From NCBI GenBank assembly GCA_012934845.2, contig WNNJ02003664.1, positions 248,001-312,000 of the forward strand: a stretch of 64,000 nt of DNA. Direction: 5' to 3'. Positions 43,606 to 54,080 of the stretch are shown one piece after another. Origin of the DNA: Pomphorhynchus laevis. Its lineage: Eukaryota; Acanthocephala; Palaeacanthocephala; Echinorhynchida; Pomphorhynchidae. Within the stretch, counting starts at the first letter, position 1, and the number at the start of each line of letters is the position of its first letter. Made by a program: the position numbers and the translations under genes. The notes under the pieces were generated by a model. The model did no database searches. It was not told where the DNA came from and saw only the letters and a list, made by a program, of their open reading frames with translations.

Positions 43606-45330
43606 TTTGGTTTTCTAAAAAACTAATTATTTGTAATAGTAAACATATAAAATCATATTTACTAAAAGTAATAAAGTTATAGAATGTTATGGAATGTTAG
43701 ATCAAAAAATGTCGTTCTCTCGAATTGAAACGTAAATTTTAATGCCAATAACGCAATTTCTATATTAAACTCAGTCCTAAGATCATATGTGTTTCATTTA
43801 CCAATGAATAATTGCAAGTTAATCAATAATATTAACAATTAGTTTCGGAGTAAATACAATTATTTAATTATTTTTTAACATTTTCTGAATAAATTTCTGT
43901 GTATTTTTATTAATTATATACATATATAAAAATATCCATTATTTTTTTATAGTTTTGTTATAATTATTTGATAGTACTGCAGTGTAAGTTAAGTATTGAT
44001 TTTGATAATAGGGTAATAACATTTGCCAACAATTCCAAGGTTGCATTAAACTTAAGATTTTGTAAAGAGTTGAAATTTCTTAATGTTAGAGTTTGTTAAA
44101 CGTAAATATCATACTTTTATTTTTCAAATAAAAATAGTAAAATATTAAGTTTTTTAATTTATTTTTGATATCAGAAAGTTACAATTTACGGGCCACACGC
44201 AAAATATTGAAAATAGTAATCCAATTTAATAAAATTGGTTTTCACATACATAGTCGCTATAAATACGATATGTTTAAATTTAAATAATTTAATATATCGT
44301 GAAACTTTAAAGATCTGTAAAATCGAAATTATGTAATCTGCTTATATGTCAACAATTCCTAGATTGTCTAAATTACATCTAAAATGCAGGTTGCATTAAA
44401 TTTAGGTTTTCGTAAATAATTAACAATTCTTATGGTTAGAGTTTGTTAAACGTAAATATCATATTTTTATTTTCCAAATAGATTTATTAAAAACAACATC
44501 AGAACTAGGAAATGTATTGATATAAAGACTATGAATATTGCTACAATATCAATAGTGTTAAATTCTTAATTAAAACATTAATATATTTTGCGATATTATT
44601 TTAAAATAAGCATCTTATTATATTTATGATTTGAGATTACAACAGAGAGCTAAGTATCGATTATGCTAATAGAATAAAACATTAAACTTTTTCTAAAGTT
44701 TAATGTTAAGTTCATTTAAGTTTGTAAACTTAAGAGCAGTAAACAATTGACCAGAATTCGTGAATTAAATATAAAAATGCAACATTTAATAAATGTTCTT
44801 CTTAATAAGATCAAGGAAATTATTTAAATAATAAATTATTAGAATAAGTTATTTAATTAGAATAAATTATTTAAGAAATTAAATACTTAAAGTATTGAAT
44901 TGAAGCTCAAAGTTTTATAAAAGCAAGGTGACATTATTTTAATTTTTATCATTGTAATTATTCTTGCAATTATATCTAACTTTAGCTTTAAAAATAAAAA
45001 ATCTTTAATTTATAAATGATTTGAAACAAAAATGTTGAATAATCTAACAGGCTAAATATGTAAATTTATTGGATTTTAAATCGTATAATATCTACATGTT
45101 TAGTTTGTTAAACGTAAATATCATATTTGTATTTTCCAAATAGATTTATTATAAACAATATCAGAACTAGGTAATGTATTGATATCAAGACCATGGATAT
45201 TGCTACAATATTCATAGTATAAAATTCATAATGTAAATTGGATAATCTAATAAGCGAAATATGTAAATTTATTGTATTTGAAAATGTATAATAGCCGCAT
45301 GTTTAGTAAGATAGACATTAAAGATCTTAC
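43606..45330. repeat. AT-rich stretch with a diverged direct repeat
   Basis: GTTAGAGTTTGTTAAACGTA, then AAATATCAT, occurs at 44084, 44436 and, in part, 45100. The 44436 and 45100 copies share about 140 bases including ATCAGAACTAGG and TGTATTGATAT. No gene is visible. Confidence 0.5.
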
Positions 45331-45400
45331 TTGTTTATATGGTTCATTAAAAACAATAGACAACCCATCTTTTTGTATAAGCAATGTACGTTTCTTTACT
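45331..45400 (-). other. possible exon, minus strand
   Basis: Minus strand reads KKRTLLIQKDGLSIVFNEPY then KQ before a strong donor (CAA|GTAAGA). The acceptor is weak. It could be an upstream exon of the kinase or of another gene. Phase does not match the 42990 exon directly. Confidence 0.22.
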
Positions 45401-46089
45401 TACAAATTTAATCTTATATTAAAAATATTTTAATGTTGATAACTACATATATTGCTATTTTAAAGAAGTTAACAAACGCTTAGTTTTCGTTACTCTTCCG
45501 TATTATAAATAGTTAATATATTGTGCATTTCCTTAAAATATTGAAATACAAATATTTACATATTTTTGGGTTTAAATTCACTCCACTTTAATAAAGTATT
45601 TTTGTTTACTGTATGGTTGAAAAGTATTCAAATTTGTGTTTGAAATTATTTTTATTTTATAATAATATTTAATATATAAAAATCAGATGATATTTTCATA
45701 CAATGCTGGTACTTGTTTTACTATAAATATAGTAGTTTTCAGTTCAATATGTGATGTGCGATAGGTTTTCGTAAGCAATTATGGGTGCTTGATTTATTAG
45801 CTGCACACTTTTGTGTGATATCGAAAACCTCAAAGTCTGTATATGAATATTGTATGGCAACCCAATATTCAATGGTAAAATGTACTTTATTTTGCATAAA
45901 CTACTGGTAACGGTGTACTAATAGAACATATCGCTGAACGTTTATAGTTCAAATTGTGCTGCCCAATTTTCTCACACACATTACGCGTAGTAGACAAAGT
46001 TGCATATATAAAATGATGCCTAGACAGATTAGTTTAGGTCTTTGCGTTACATAGTTTCTTACTGAAAATATATGCGAAAGTATGCTTGT

Positions 46090-46585
46090 CACTAGATAAA
46101 ACAGACGAGGGTCTTTTTACCAAAGGAATGCTCAAAATCCGTCTGCACAGATACAACAGAAAGAGCGAAAAATAAAGAAAGAAGGAGATGATCCAATACC
46201 ACTACCAGAAGAATAGAAAATATTCGCATTGTGTATACAATGCTTACACCAGAAATTGCATATTGCCTGCTTTGAACATCCATACTAGTAGCTGTTTACA
46301 TTGCATGTCCCGGCTAAGACCATATATTTCCATACTTATTTAAGGTCATTTTGAGAAGATAGCCTAAATATGAACCAACATTGGTTTTAGGTTGCGTCTC
46401 AATCTTCAATCCTCAATTGAATAAATCAATTTCCCTCTGTGACACATTCAAGGACATATTTTGCGAGATTTGTTATAGCATAAATCTAGTAAACTACAAC
46501 CGATTACCCTTTTCTAAAAAATTGTCACCAGTCAACTTCTTGCTTTTTATGCTGCCTCCACATGCACAAGAAGTAAAATGAAAAT
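46090..46585 (+). other. possible short coding exons, unassigned
   Basis: Two plus-strand stretches. At about 46128-46215, NAQNPSAQIQQKERKIKKEG and DDPIPLPEE run to a stop. The second is frame 46381-46581 (ISLCDTFKDIFCEICYSINL) after a TTTTAG acceptor-like site. A TATATAAAA box lies at about 46004. They may belong to a small host gene. No family recognised. Confidence 0.22.
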
Positions 46586-47605
46586 CAATATCTAAGTTAA
46601 ATAACCTTTGCGATCGGTGTTTAATTTGCTGATTTTACGGAAAGTAGTCAATTGTTTAACAAAAATAACAATCGCATATAAAGGTAAGTCGCACAATTCT
46701 AATATTTTTTTAATTGACAACAGATTTACGATTAGCATTTTTATATAAATACAGAAAATATCGATTTGAAATTGTTGTTTAATATATGAAATAAATTTAA
46801 TAATTAAAAATGAAATTCGAAGAAAATAAAAACTCGTTGGTAAATTGTAAGTTTTATTACTCGCTTTGATTAATCTTCATAATAAAACAAATTTACTGAT
46901 AATTAAAGAATTCGAGTATTTTGAAACATTGTTTTGAGAAATTTGACTGTTAAACAAAGAAGTCAATGTATTCACTGTACTGCTTAAATCTGCACATTTG
47001 AATGTTTTGAGATGCTCTTTTTTATTATGTGATAATAATTTTGTTATAATTCTAAACGAAAAAATTTATTTTAAACAATCAATCATATAATGATTTTACT
47101 AAATTGTGATCTAAATCACGATTTTGTTAATTTTTATTATGAGATTACGATTTTGCTAAATTGTAATACATTTTAAGAACTAAATGTAAATCCATTTACA
47201 GATAAAGGTTATTTATCTTAAAATGTTTTGTAGGTAATTTTTAAGTTAATATTTTGAATGTAATTTTCTGAAGATGCTTAACGAGGTTAGCAAAATATCA
47301 AATAAAATTTTTCCTCTATTTTGATCCAGTTCCAATAATTTTTTTATTAAATACTTCAAATTTGTTCAAATCATAAATCGAAACTGAAATGATTTATAAG
47401 AAAAATGATGTTAATAAACGGAACTTCGTAGTAAAATATTTAAATATTTGAAAAACGTGTGTCAAAATCACATTCATTGATTTAAAAAATATTAAATAAT
47501 TTATAGTACTTTGGAATTTTGGAGCAGAACCAACAAGCAAAGCAAATGTTTTGTTTCTGTCTTCTGATGATGCTAACAGCAGCTAGCGTAGTATAATAAA
47601 AAATA

Positions 47606-47840
47606 TAACCCTATGCTTAGACATACAAAATTATCAACACGAGAAAAGTTCTTTTTATATAAATTTTACGTTTTGGTAATACACAGTGGCCCATTTCAAG
47701 ATAGTACTTTGAAGTATTATTTTGAATAGTATCTCCAATGTACCCTTTGAAAAGGGTCATGGTGTATTACCGAAACATAAAATTTATATAAAAAGAACGT
47801 TTCTCGTGTGGATAATTTATTATGTCTAAGCACAGGATTA
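47606..47840. mobile_element. foldback element, about 78-bp arms
   Basis: TAACCCTATGCTTAGACATA and TTCTTTTTATATAAATTTTA on the left are mirrored on the right (TATGTCTAAGCACAGGATTA). The left GGTAATACAC is mirrored by GTGTATTACC. The loop is 47685-47760. No coding capacity. A partial frame 47717-47929 is only its shadow. Confidence 0.7.
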
Positions 47841-48169
47841 GATGGCACGAATGTAGTATTACCAAAAATAAAAGTATTTTGTTGATCCTGTTCCATAATA
47901 TCAAATTTAAAAGGATGGATTAAGATCACTTATTTCTTATTAAATGATATTTTTGTAATTATATTTTTAGAGCAAAGATTTCCAGAAGCTTTGCAAATAT
48001 AACAAGCGTTTATTATTCATAAAGCGTTTGTCATGTTGTTATCATTTGTAAATATTACACTATTTACCTAAAAATATTTAAATTTTTAAATTTAAATATT
48101 TAAATTTTCTATACCTCGTATCCCTAATGATTAATTCCTCTATCTATCAATAGAGCAATCATTAAGATT

Positions 48170-48430
48170 GTTTGTTTCTACTTCATTTGCAGTCTATCAC
48201 AATGAAATATGAATTTAAAAATATTTAATTTTAATTGTAAAAGTTTGATTTTTACATTTAAAAATCATTTAATCTTTATAAATTATATACCTTTCCTCTA
48301 TTGGAGAGGTATAACGACAAAATGGCAACTTCATTTGCCGTATATCACAATGAAATGTAAAGAATCCATTAAAATATTAAATTTTAATTGTAAAAGTTTA
48401 TAGTCATTACATTTAAAAATCATAAAAAGT
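48170..48430. repeat. two-copy direct repeat, period about 155 bp
   Basis: ACTTCATTTGC(A/C)GT.TATCACAATGAAAT and TTAATTTTAATTGTAAAAGT (second copy offset) with CATTTAAAAATCAT occur twice. AT-rich, non-coding. Confidence 0.55.
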
Positions 48431-49121
48431 AGCCTTTAAAATTAAAGTTTTATTACCTAAAATTTATTAAATATCAATATTTCGAATGCTACATTTGAGT
48501 AGATAATAATTTAATACAGAATGTATGCATTCAAAATTTGTTCATATAAATACAAAATTGATAAAATCTCTAACCTCGTCCAGATGACATCTAATTTAGA
48601 TGATTTCATGCAAAAATAATTTAGTTTCGTTTATCGATAAATTATATTTTTTATCTCTGATTGCTTTATCTCTAATTACAATTGAAAATTAATGACACGC
48701 AATTTAATATGATGATATTAAAAATTATGATCATGATAATATTATATGATAATATTATTATGATATCACGTGATATGAGATATCACGCTGACATTAAATT
48801 GAAAGAGTTCGATGTCGAGACATTCTCTTATCAAATAGCTAAAGTGATGCCCCTTTAGGTTAATTTTTTGAAATGAAATGCTTTCTCTTCTTGTATTTCT
48901 CTTCAAACAGTATTTCTCTTCAAAATACTGTTTAAACATTTACTTATGAGATTTAAAAATGATGATGCATTTTTAAATGGCGACGTAATATTTCAAAATA
49001 TTTTGCCTTTGTAGTGACAAAGGCAATTTATAAGATTAGATCTTCTAATTACAGAATATATTAGATTAATTTTGAAAATTGTATAATATTAATAATTTAT
49101 TGTAATTAATAACATTTTATT

Positions 49122-49240
49122 AAATCAAATCAGCTAACTGAGACTACGTATTGTTATATAATTATAAAATAAACAAAACATAATAATGCTAAATCAAAAT
49201 TTAATAATTAAATAATAAAATTAATAATCATAATCATATA
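49122..49240 (-). mobile_element. Penelope-like 3' tail fragment
   Basis: AAATCAGCTAACTGAGACTACG end and ATAAACAAAACATAATAATG body; truncated after about 115 bases. Confidence 0.75.
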
Positions 49241-49301
49241 ATAATCTAATCATATAATAATCATCCAAAATTTAAAATTGAAATATTATAAAATTTACTA
49301 A

Positions 49302-49575
49302 TAAATCAAATCAGATAACTGAGTCTACGTATTTGATATAATTATAAAATAAACAAAACATAATAATGCTAAATCAAAATTTAATAATTAAATAATAAAA
49401 TTAATAATTGTTTTTAGATTTTTTATAATTTATATCAAGTTAAAATAAAAAATTGAAATTTAAAATAAAAGTCATTTTTATGAATTGACTAATAAATAAC
49501 AATAAATACGTTGTATCAACGTATTTCCTCTAATGAAATTTGATTATTTAGTATCTTATTCTAATACAAATATAC
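49302..49575 (-). mobile_element. Penelope-like 3' tail fragment lacking the GC block
   Basis: Begins AAATCAGATAACTGAGTCTACG. The GACTAATAAATAACA segment is followed directly by ATACGTTGTATCAACGTATT and the CTCTAATGAAATTTGATTA sequence. The GC-rich block is deleted. Confidence 0.75.
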
Positions 49576-49835
49576 AGATTATATTTATATCAAGTTAAAA
49601 TAAAAAATTTAAATTTAAGATAAAAGTCAATTTTTATGAATTGACTAATAAATAACAGACGATGTATCAGAATATGGATTAGAGGTCATCAGCAGGAACT
49701 GCTATGCTACATGGTTGCACAGCCAAATACATGAGATCTTATTCTAATACAGTGTATTAGAATACATAAAAATTGCCCGTCTAAGAGTTTAAATTTATTT
49801 TTAATAACACCTTTTCAAGAATCTTATTCTAATAC
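49576..49835 (-). mobile_element. Penelope-like 3' fragment with degraded GC block
   Basis: GACGATGTATCAGAATATGG, AGAGGTCATCAGCAGGAACT, GCTATGCTACATGG and GCCAAATACATGAG keep parts of the block but lack the GGGGCC/GGCCCC arms. Confidence 0.7.
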
Positions 49836-49849
49836 GTTTATGAACAATG

Positions 49850-49930
49850 ATTTAGCAGTTAAATACGCAAGATCTAAATATTAGTATCGATTGTTTGGGA
49901 TCTAGTCCGTAGAACTTGAGAAACATGGAA
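49850..49930. repeat. 76-bp segment, copy 1
   Basis: GATTTAGCAGTTAAATACGC, ATCGATTGTTTGGGATCTAG and TCCGTAGAACTTGAG; about 92% identical to 51061-51137. On the minus strand the reading KFYGLDPKQSI.IFR is open in both copies, so a duplicated small exon is possible. Confidence 0.5.
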
Positions 49931-50077
49931 ACTTAGTAATTATAATATTATTGAATATTATTATGTTAAGTCCATTTAGTAATTATTATATCAGATAATA
50001 TGACATCTGATGTTAAATATGAATACAAAGATAAAAAAGATATAAATATACAAGTATAAATGATGACAAACGAATAT

Positions 50078-50273
50078 TTTAAATAGTTGATACTGATCCA
50101 TTATTGATAAATAATTATTGGAGCTGGATCAAAGGAAATAACAAATTATTTTTGATATTTCGCTAACCTCTGCTAGCATCTTCAGAAAATTATCTGAAGA
50201 TGCTAACAGAAGTAGTTAGCGAAATATCAAAAATAATTACGTCTTTCGTTTGATCCAGCTCCAATAATTATTT
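50078..50273. mobile_element. foldback MITE with 12-bp target duplication
   Basis: The long inverted repeat from TAAATAATTATTGGAGCTGG (50108) to its mirror CCAGCTCCAATAATTATTTA ending 50274 includes TTTTTGATATTTCGCTAAC and GCATCTTCAGA arms around a very short loop. It is flanked by ACAAACGAATAT at about 50066-50077 and 50274-50285. Partial relatives lie at 34.80-34.94 kb and 47.27-47.35 kb. Confidence 0.75.
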
Positions 50274-50747
50274 ACAAACGAATATATACAAGGATATCAA
50301 ATGAATTCAAATTCTATATTAAGTTATAGTGTTATTAATATTATATAAATTTTAATATTAAATCTCAATATTAATTGACTTTAATACTGAATTAAGAAGT
50401 AGATTAATTTGAGAATACGTAATTAGAATAAAGTTTTAAAAAATCAAAAATAGCGTTCTTTGATTGTACTTTACATTATGTAGTATTCATTCGATTAAAG
50501 AATTATTTAAAACAAAGCTATTAATTTTACGGATTCTTTAAACTCCACAAGATTATCGCGAATAAATCTTAGAAATTAATAAATATTAAAATATACAATA
50601 AGAAATAATAAAAATGTAATGCAAATTAAATAAAAATGAAGATCGATCAAAACGCATAAAAATTTGTCGGTTATAAACTTAAGATCACGAGAACTCAAAC
50701 TGCATTTGGGGTCACGTGATTTATTTTAAAATTTATGCATTTAATAA

Positions 50748-51035
50748 ATCAGATAAAATGACTTAGTATTTTATACTCTATATAAATTTAAATAAAGATA
50801 AATAAATAATAAATAATTATATAAGATTTTATTCAATCAATATTTATAAAACGATAACATTTATAATTAAAATTTAAAATAAAAATCAATGTTTATAAAT
50901 TGACTAATTAAAAATATACGATGTATTCGTATATAGGATTAGAGGTCGTCAAGATAAACTGCAATTTTATCATCTTTCGACCTATATTCCTCGACTCAAC
51001 ATAGCATCAATACATAATTATTACGAATTATGTAT
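50748..51035 (-). mobile_element. Penelope-like 3' tail, diverged subfamily
   Basis: Starts AATCAGATAAAATGACTTAG and keeps ACGATGTATTCGTATATAGG, AGAGGTCGTCAAGATAAACT, TTTCGACC and CTCGACTCAACATAGCATCA from the GC block. The same subfamily is seen at 56.5 kb. Confidence 0.65.
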
Positions 51036-51060
51036 TTGTAATAATTGTTTTTAGATTTTT

Positions 51061-51140
51061 TATGAACAACGATTTAGCAGTTAAATACGCGAGGTCTAAA
51101 TATTGGTATCGATTGTTTGGGATCTAGTCCGTAGAACTTG
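51061..51140. repeat. 76-bp segment, copy 2
   Basis: The second copy of the 49850 segment. The identity starts and stops abruptly, and both copies lie beside Penelope-like fragments in the same orientation. Confidence 0.5.
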
Positions 51141-51179
51141 AGATGGTTGAGCACAACTTATGGATTAATCAGATTGATA

Positions 51180-51740
51180 TTTATAATCAAATCAGCTAAC
51201 TGCGTCTACGTATTTAAGATAATTATAAAGTAAACAAAACATAATAATGCTAAATCAAAATTTCATAATTAAATAATAAAATAAATAATTGTTATAACAT
51301 GTTGTATAATTTATATCAAGTTAAAATAAAAAATTGAAATTTAAAAAGTCATTTTTATGAATTGACTAATAAATAACATACGTTGTATCAACGTATTTCC
51401 TCTAATGAAATTTGATTATTTAGTATCTTATTCTAATACAAAGTATATTGTTTATTAGCCATCCATAAAAATTTTATGTTTAAGAGTTTAAATTTATTTT
51501 CAATATTATTGTGTTGATTTATCCATCCATAAAAATATCCATCCATAAAAATATCCATCCATAAAAATATCCATCCATAAAAATTATCCATCCATAAAAC
51601 TTTTAATATATTATCTTAATATTTTAATGGAATATTTTAATAGATTAAATTTTAATATATTAAATTTTTTATAAATTATCCATCCATAAAAATATTCTTC
51701 TTAAGAGTTTAAATTTATTTTTAATATTATTGTGTTGATT
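51180..51740 (-). mobile_element. Penelope-like 3' copy with expanded 16-bp repeat
   Basis: Begins AATCAGCTAACTGCGTCTACG. It lacks the GC block and continues into the end of the coding region, where the WMDN codons (minus strand) lie in ATCCATCCATAAAAAT. This 16-mer is tandemly repeated five times at about 51523-51603 and appears again at 51676. Confidence 0.7.
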
Positions 51741-51858
51741 TATATATTTTGTTGATTTTTACTTCTCCATTTATAAGAGAATTTTTTCTATTTATAAGAA
51801 ATAGAAAAAATCAAGAATGCATACCAAGAATACGACATTTTTTTAAAGAAAAATGGCT

Positions 51859-51918
51859 TTTCCTTGGTCTTTACGACCAAGGATTTTTCCTTGGTCGTAA
51901 AGATACTAAAGGTATAAT
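51859..51918 (+). pseudogene. captured 3' edge of kinase exon 42815-42990
   Basis: GTCGTAAAGATACTAAAGGT and ATAAT repeat the last codons (VVKILK), the splice donor and the first intron bases of the kinase exon, in inverted orientation. They are joined to the same Penelope tail variant (CAGCTTACTGAGTCTACG). A short hairpin CTTTACGACCAAGGA/TCCTTGGTCGTAAAG precedes it. Confidence 0.65.
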
Positions 51919-52080
51919 CAAATCAGCTTACTGAGTCTACGTATTTAATATAATTATAAAATAAACAAAACATAATAATGCTAAATCAAAATTTAATAAT
52001 TAAATAATAAAATTAATAATTGTTTTTAGATTTTCTATAATTTAAATCAAGTTAAAATAAAAAAAATTTAAATTTAAAAT
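51915..52080 (-). mobile_element. Penelope-like 3' tail attached to the captured exon edge
   Basis: Shares with the kinase-locus copy the variant CAGTAAGC (consensus CAGTTAGC) at its end, then the usual tail body. Truncated near 52080. Confidence 0.7.
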
Positions 52081-52670
52081 ATGTTCATATCTTCAGGGTA
52101 GCCAATTTTTGTTTTTGACGCTTTCAAATCTACTATTTTCTTATGCAATCTCTTTGTCTTCTCAAGCGCTTCCCACAATAGGAAATACTGCTACTATAAG
52201 ATTAGCATCGTCCGATTTTCCTACTAGCTCATTGGCTCGTTCGCTTTCTTCGTGATGACTCTTGGTAGAAGTATAATTGATATTGGGTTGAGTAAATACG
52301 TTTACAACGCTAACATCCATTAGAGAATGTTCAAGTTCCCAGCTATTGATATTTGAGCATTGTTCAATGCTCAAATATAATACTCAGGTATACTATAGAT
52401 AATACTGGTTCAATCGATACACCAATGCTCACCTCGCTTATCTCAGTTCCAATAATGTCACACGTATCATTATGTAGCGCTTTAAAAATTTCTTCGAGTC
52501 AATATATGAAGGTAGGCGTCAAATTGAAATTATCACTACAAGGGCATCGTTTACGCATATTTTTAGTTGTTCAGCCATATGTTACTGTCACTGCAAAACT
52601 GAACTCTCTGGATGTAGGATGCAAATCCATGTCTTTCAATGGTAAAGCCGACAGCTAAGAAGTTTATTTT
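52081..52670 (+). other. GC-richer unassigned segment, possible gene remnant
   Basis: Composition differs from the flanks. Plus-strand readings include LPTIGNTATIRLASSDFPTS, a short frame from 52254, and frame 52353-52658 ending QPYVTVTAKLNSLDVGCKSM and SFNGKADS. The frames are interrupted. A pseudogene or part of an intron-containing gene is possible. No family recognised. Confidence 0.3.
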
Positions 52671-52912
52671 TATTTAATGTGGGTTAATGTAATTTTTAAC
52701 ATTAAGTTTGATTTAACATTGGATTTGTCATTTATTCAATAATAATTATCATTCTTTTTTAAGTTCAGCTAATAATTGCGCACGAATTTCGATTACTAGA
52801 GCTTGATTTTAATTAAAATCTAATATCTGTCCGAACCGAAATATCATAATTGTTAGTACTTACAAACTATATGTATGTCGGTCAATTAATTGCCATGTAA
52901 TTAATATAATTA

Positions 52913-53242
52913 TTCGGGTTGTGGCACAATATTATCCTCACAGGTATTGTTCCTATTCTTGATACAGCAGGACGCTACTAATCAGTCTTGGTGGGTCTCA
53001 TCAGCTGCTGACCCAGACCTACATTTCACGTTTCGACCCTTATTATCTTCTTTCTCTGTACACTGATGCTGATCGGATTTAAACTCAGGACGTCTGTATC
53101 TTGATTCAACGCTACATCTACTTGGCTGGCTGCTCCAGTTGTGTAGATATACATTGTTGTATATTACTTTCAGTAGGGGATCGTATTCTAACGATCTATT
53201 AGAAACCTACCTAGTTGTGTGATCCGCTAGCCGGATCACTGT
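52913..53242 (-). mobile_element. tRNA-like/hammerhead-like short repeat, tandem unit 1
   Basis: The full unit in minus sense: palindromic start GTGATCCGGCTAGCGGATCAC (in the reverse direction near 53240), tRNA-like segment with B box, GGGTCGAAAC, CAGCAGCTGATGAGACCC and GCGTCCTGCTGTATC. The next unit begins 396 bases to the right, so the two are in tandem. Confidence 0.7.
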
Positions 53243-53269
53243 TTTTCATGCTGCCACTTGCAATGAATG

Positions 53270-53575
53270 TTTTTAATTTAACTTGAATGCATCTGTGAGC
53301 TGAAATTCTTCGGGTTGTGGCACAATATTATCCTCACAGGTATTGTTCCTATTCTTGATACAGCAGGACGCTACTAATCAGTCTGGGTGGGTCTCATCAG
53401 CTGCTGACCCAGACCTACATTTCACGTTTCGACCCTTATTATCTTTTTTCGCTGTCCACTGATGCTGATCGGATTTGAACTCAGGACGTCTGTATCTTGA
53501 TTCAACGCTACATCTACTTGGTTGGCTGCTCCAGTTGTGTAGATATACATTGTTGTATATTACTTTCTGATAGTT
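53270..53575 (-). mobile_element. tRNA-like/hammerhead-like short repeat, tandem unit 2 (truncated)
   Basis: The same unit as 52913 in the same orientation, with a GGATTTGAACTCAGG box (B box on the minus strand). It breaks off at about 53572 before the palindromic start. Confidence 0.7.
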
Positions 53576-53721
53576 CTTGGAAATTAAAAAATTTAAATAA
53601 ATTTATTTTTTAAAAACAACGCTCTCCAATGTTTTATTTTATTTATGTTTTATATCAATTTATTTTAATAAATTGATATAATTTATTAAAATAAATATTT
53701 ATATATTTATTTTAATAAATT

Positions 53722-54080
53722 GTGATCCGGCTAGCGGATCACACACATCGGGTAGGTTTCTAATAGATCGTTAGAACACGATCCCCTACTGAAAGTAATA
53801 TACAACAATGTATATCTACACAACTGGAGCAGCCAGCCAAGTAGATGTAGCGTTGAATCAAGATACAGACGTCCTGAGTTTAAATCCGATCAGCATCAGT
53901 GTACAGAGAACGCAGATAATAAGGGTCGAAACGTGAAATGTAGGTCTGGGTCAGCAGCTGATGAGACCCACCCAGACTGATTAGTAGCGTCCTGCTGTAT
54001 CAAGAATAGGAACAATACCTGTGAGGATAATTTTGGGCCACAACCCGAAGAATTTCAGCTCACAGATGCATTCAAGTTAA
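53722..54080 (+). mobile_element. tRNA-like/hammerhead-like short repeat, inverted copy
   Basis: The complete plus-sense unit: palindrome GTGATCCGGCTAGCGGATCAC, then GTAGCGTTGAATCAAGATAC and GAGTTTAAATCCG (B box, about 53875-53888), GGGTCGAAAC (53923-53932), CAGCAG-CTGATGA-GACCC (53952-53969) and GCGTC-CTGCTG (53988-53997), ending TTTCAGCTCACAGATGCATT. With the two minus copies it forms a large inverted repeat around 53576-53721. Confidence 0.7.

Noticed and set aside
46092-46283. Small membrane protein on the minus strand
   Set aside because: The hydrophobic run comes from antisense of a Lys/Glu-rich plus reading, and no start context or splice support exists.
53840-53905. Functional tRNA gene in the short repeat
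   Set aside because: A B box is present, but no complete cloverleaf with acceptor stem can be drawn; it is a tRNA-like promoter remnant.
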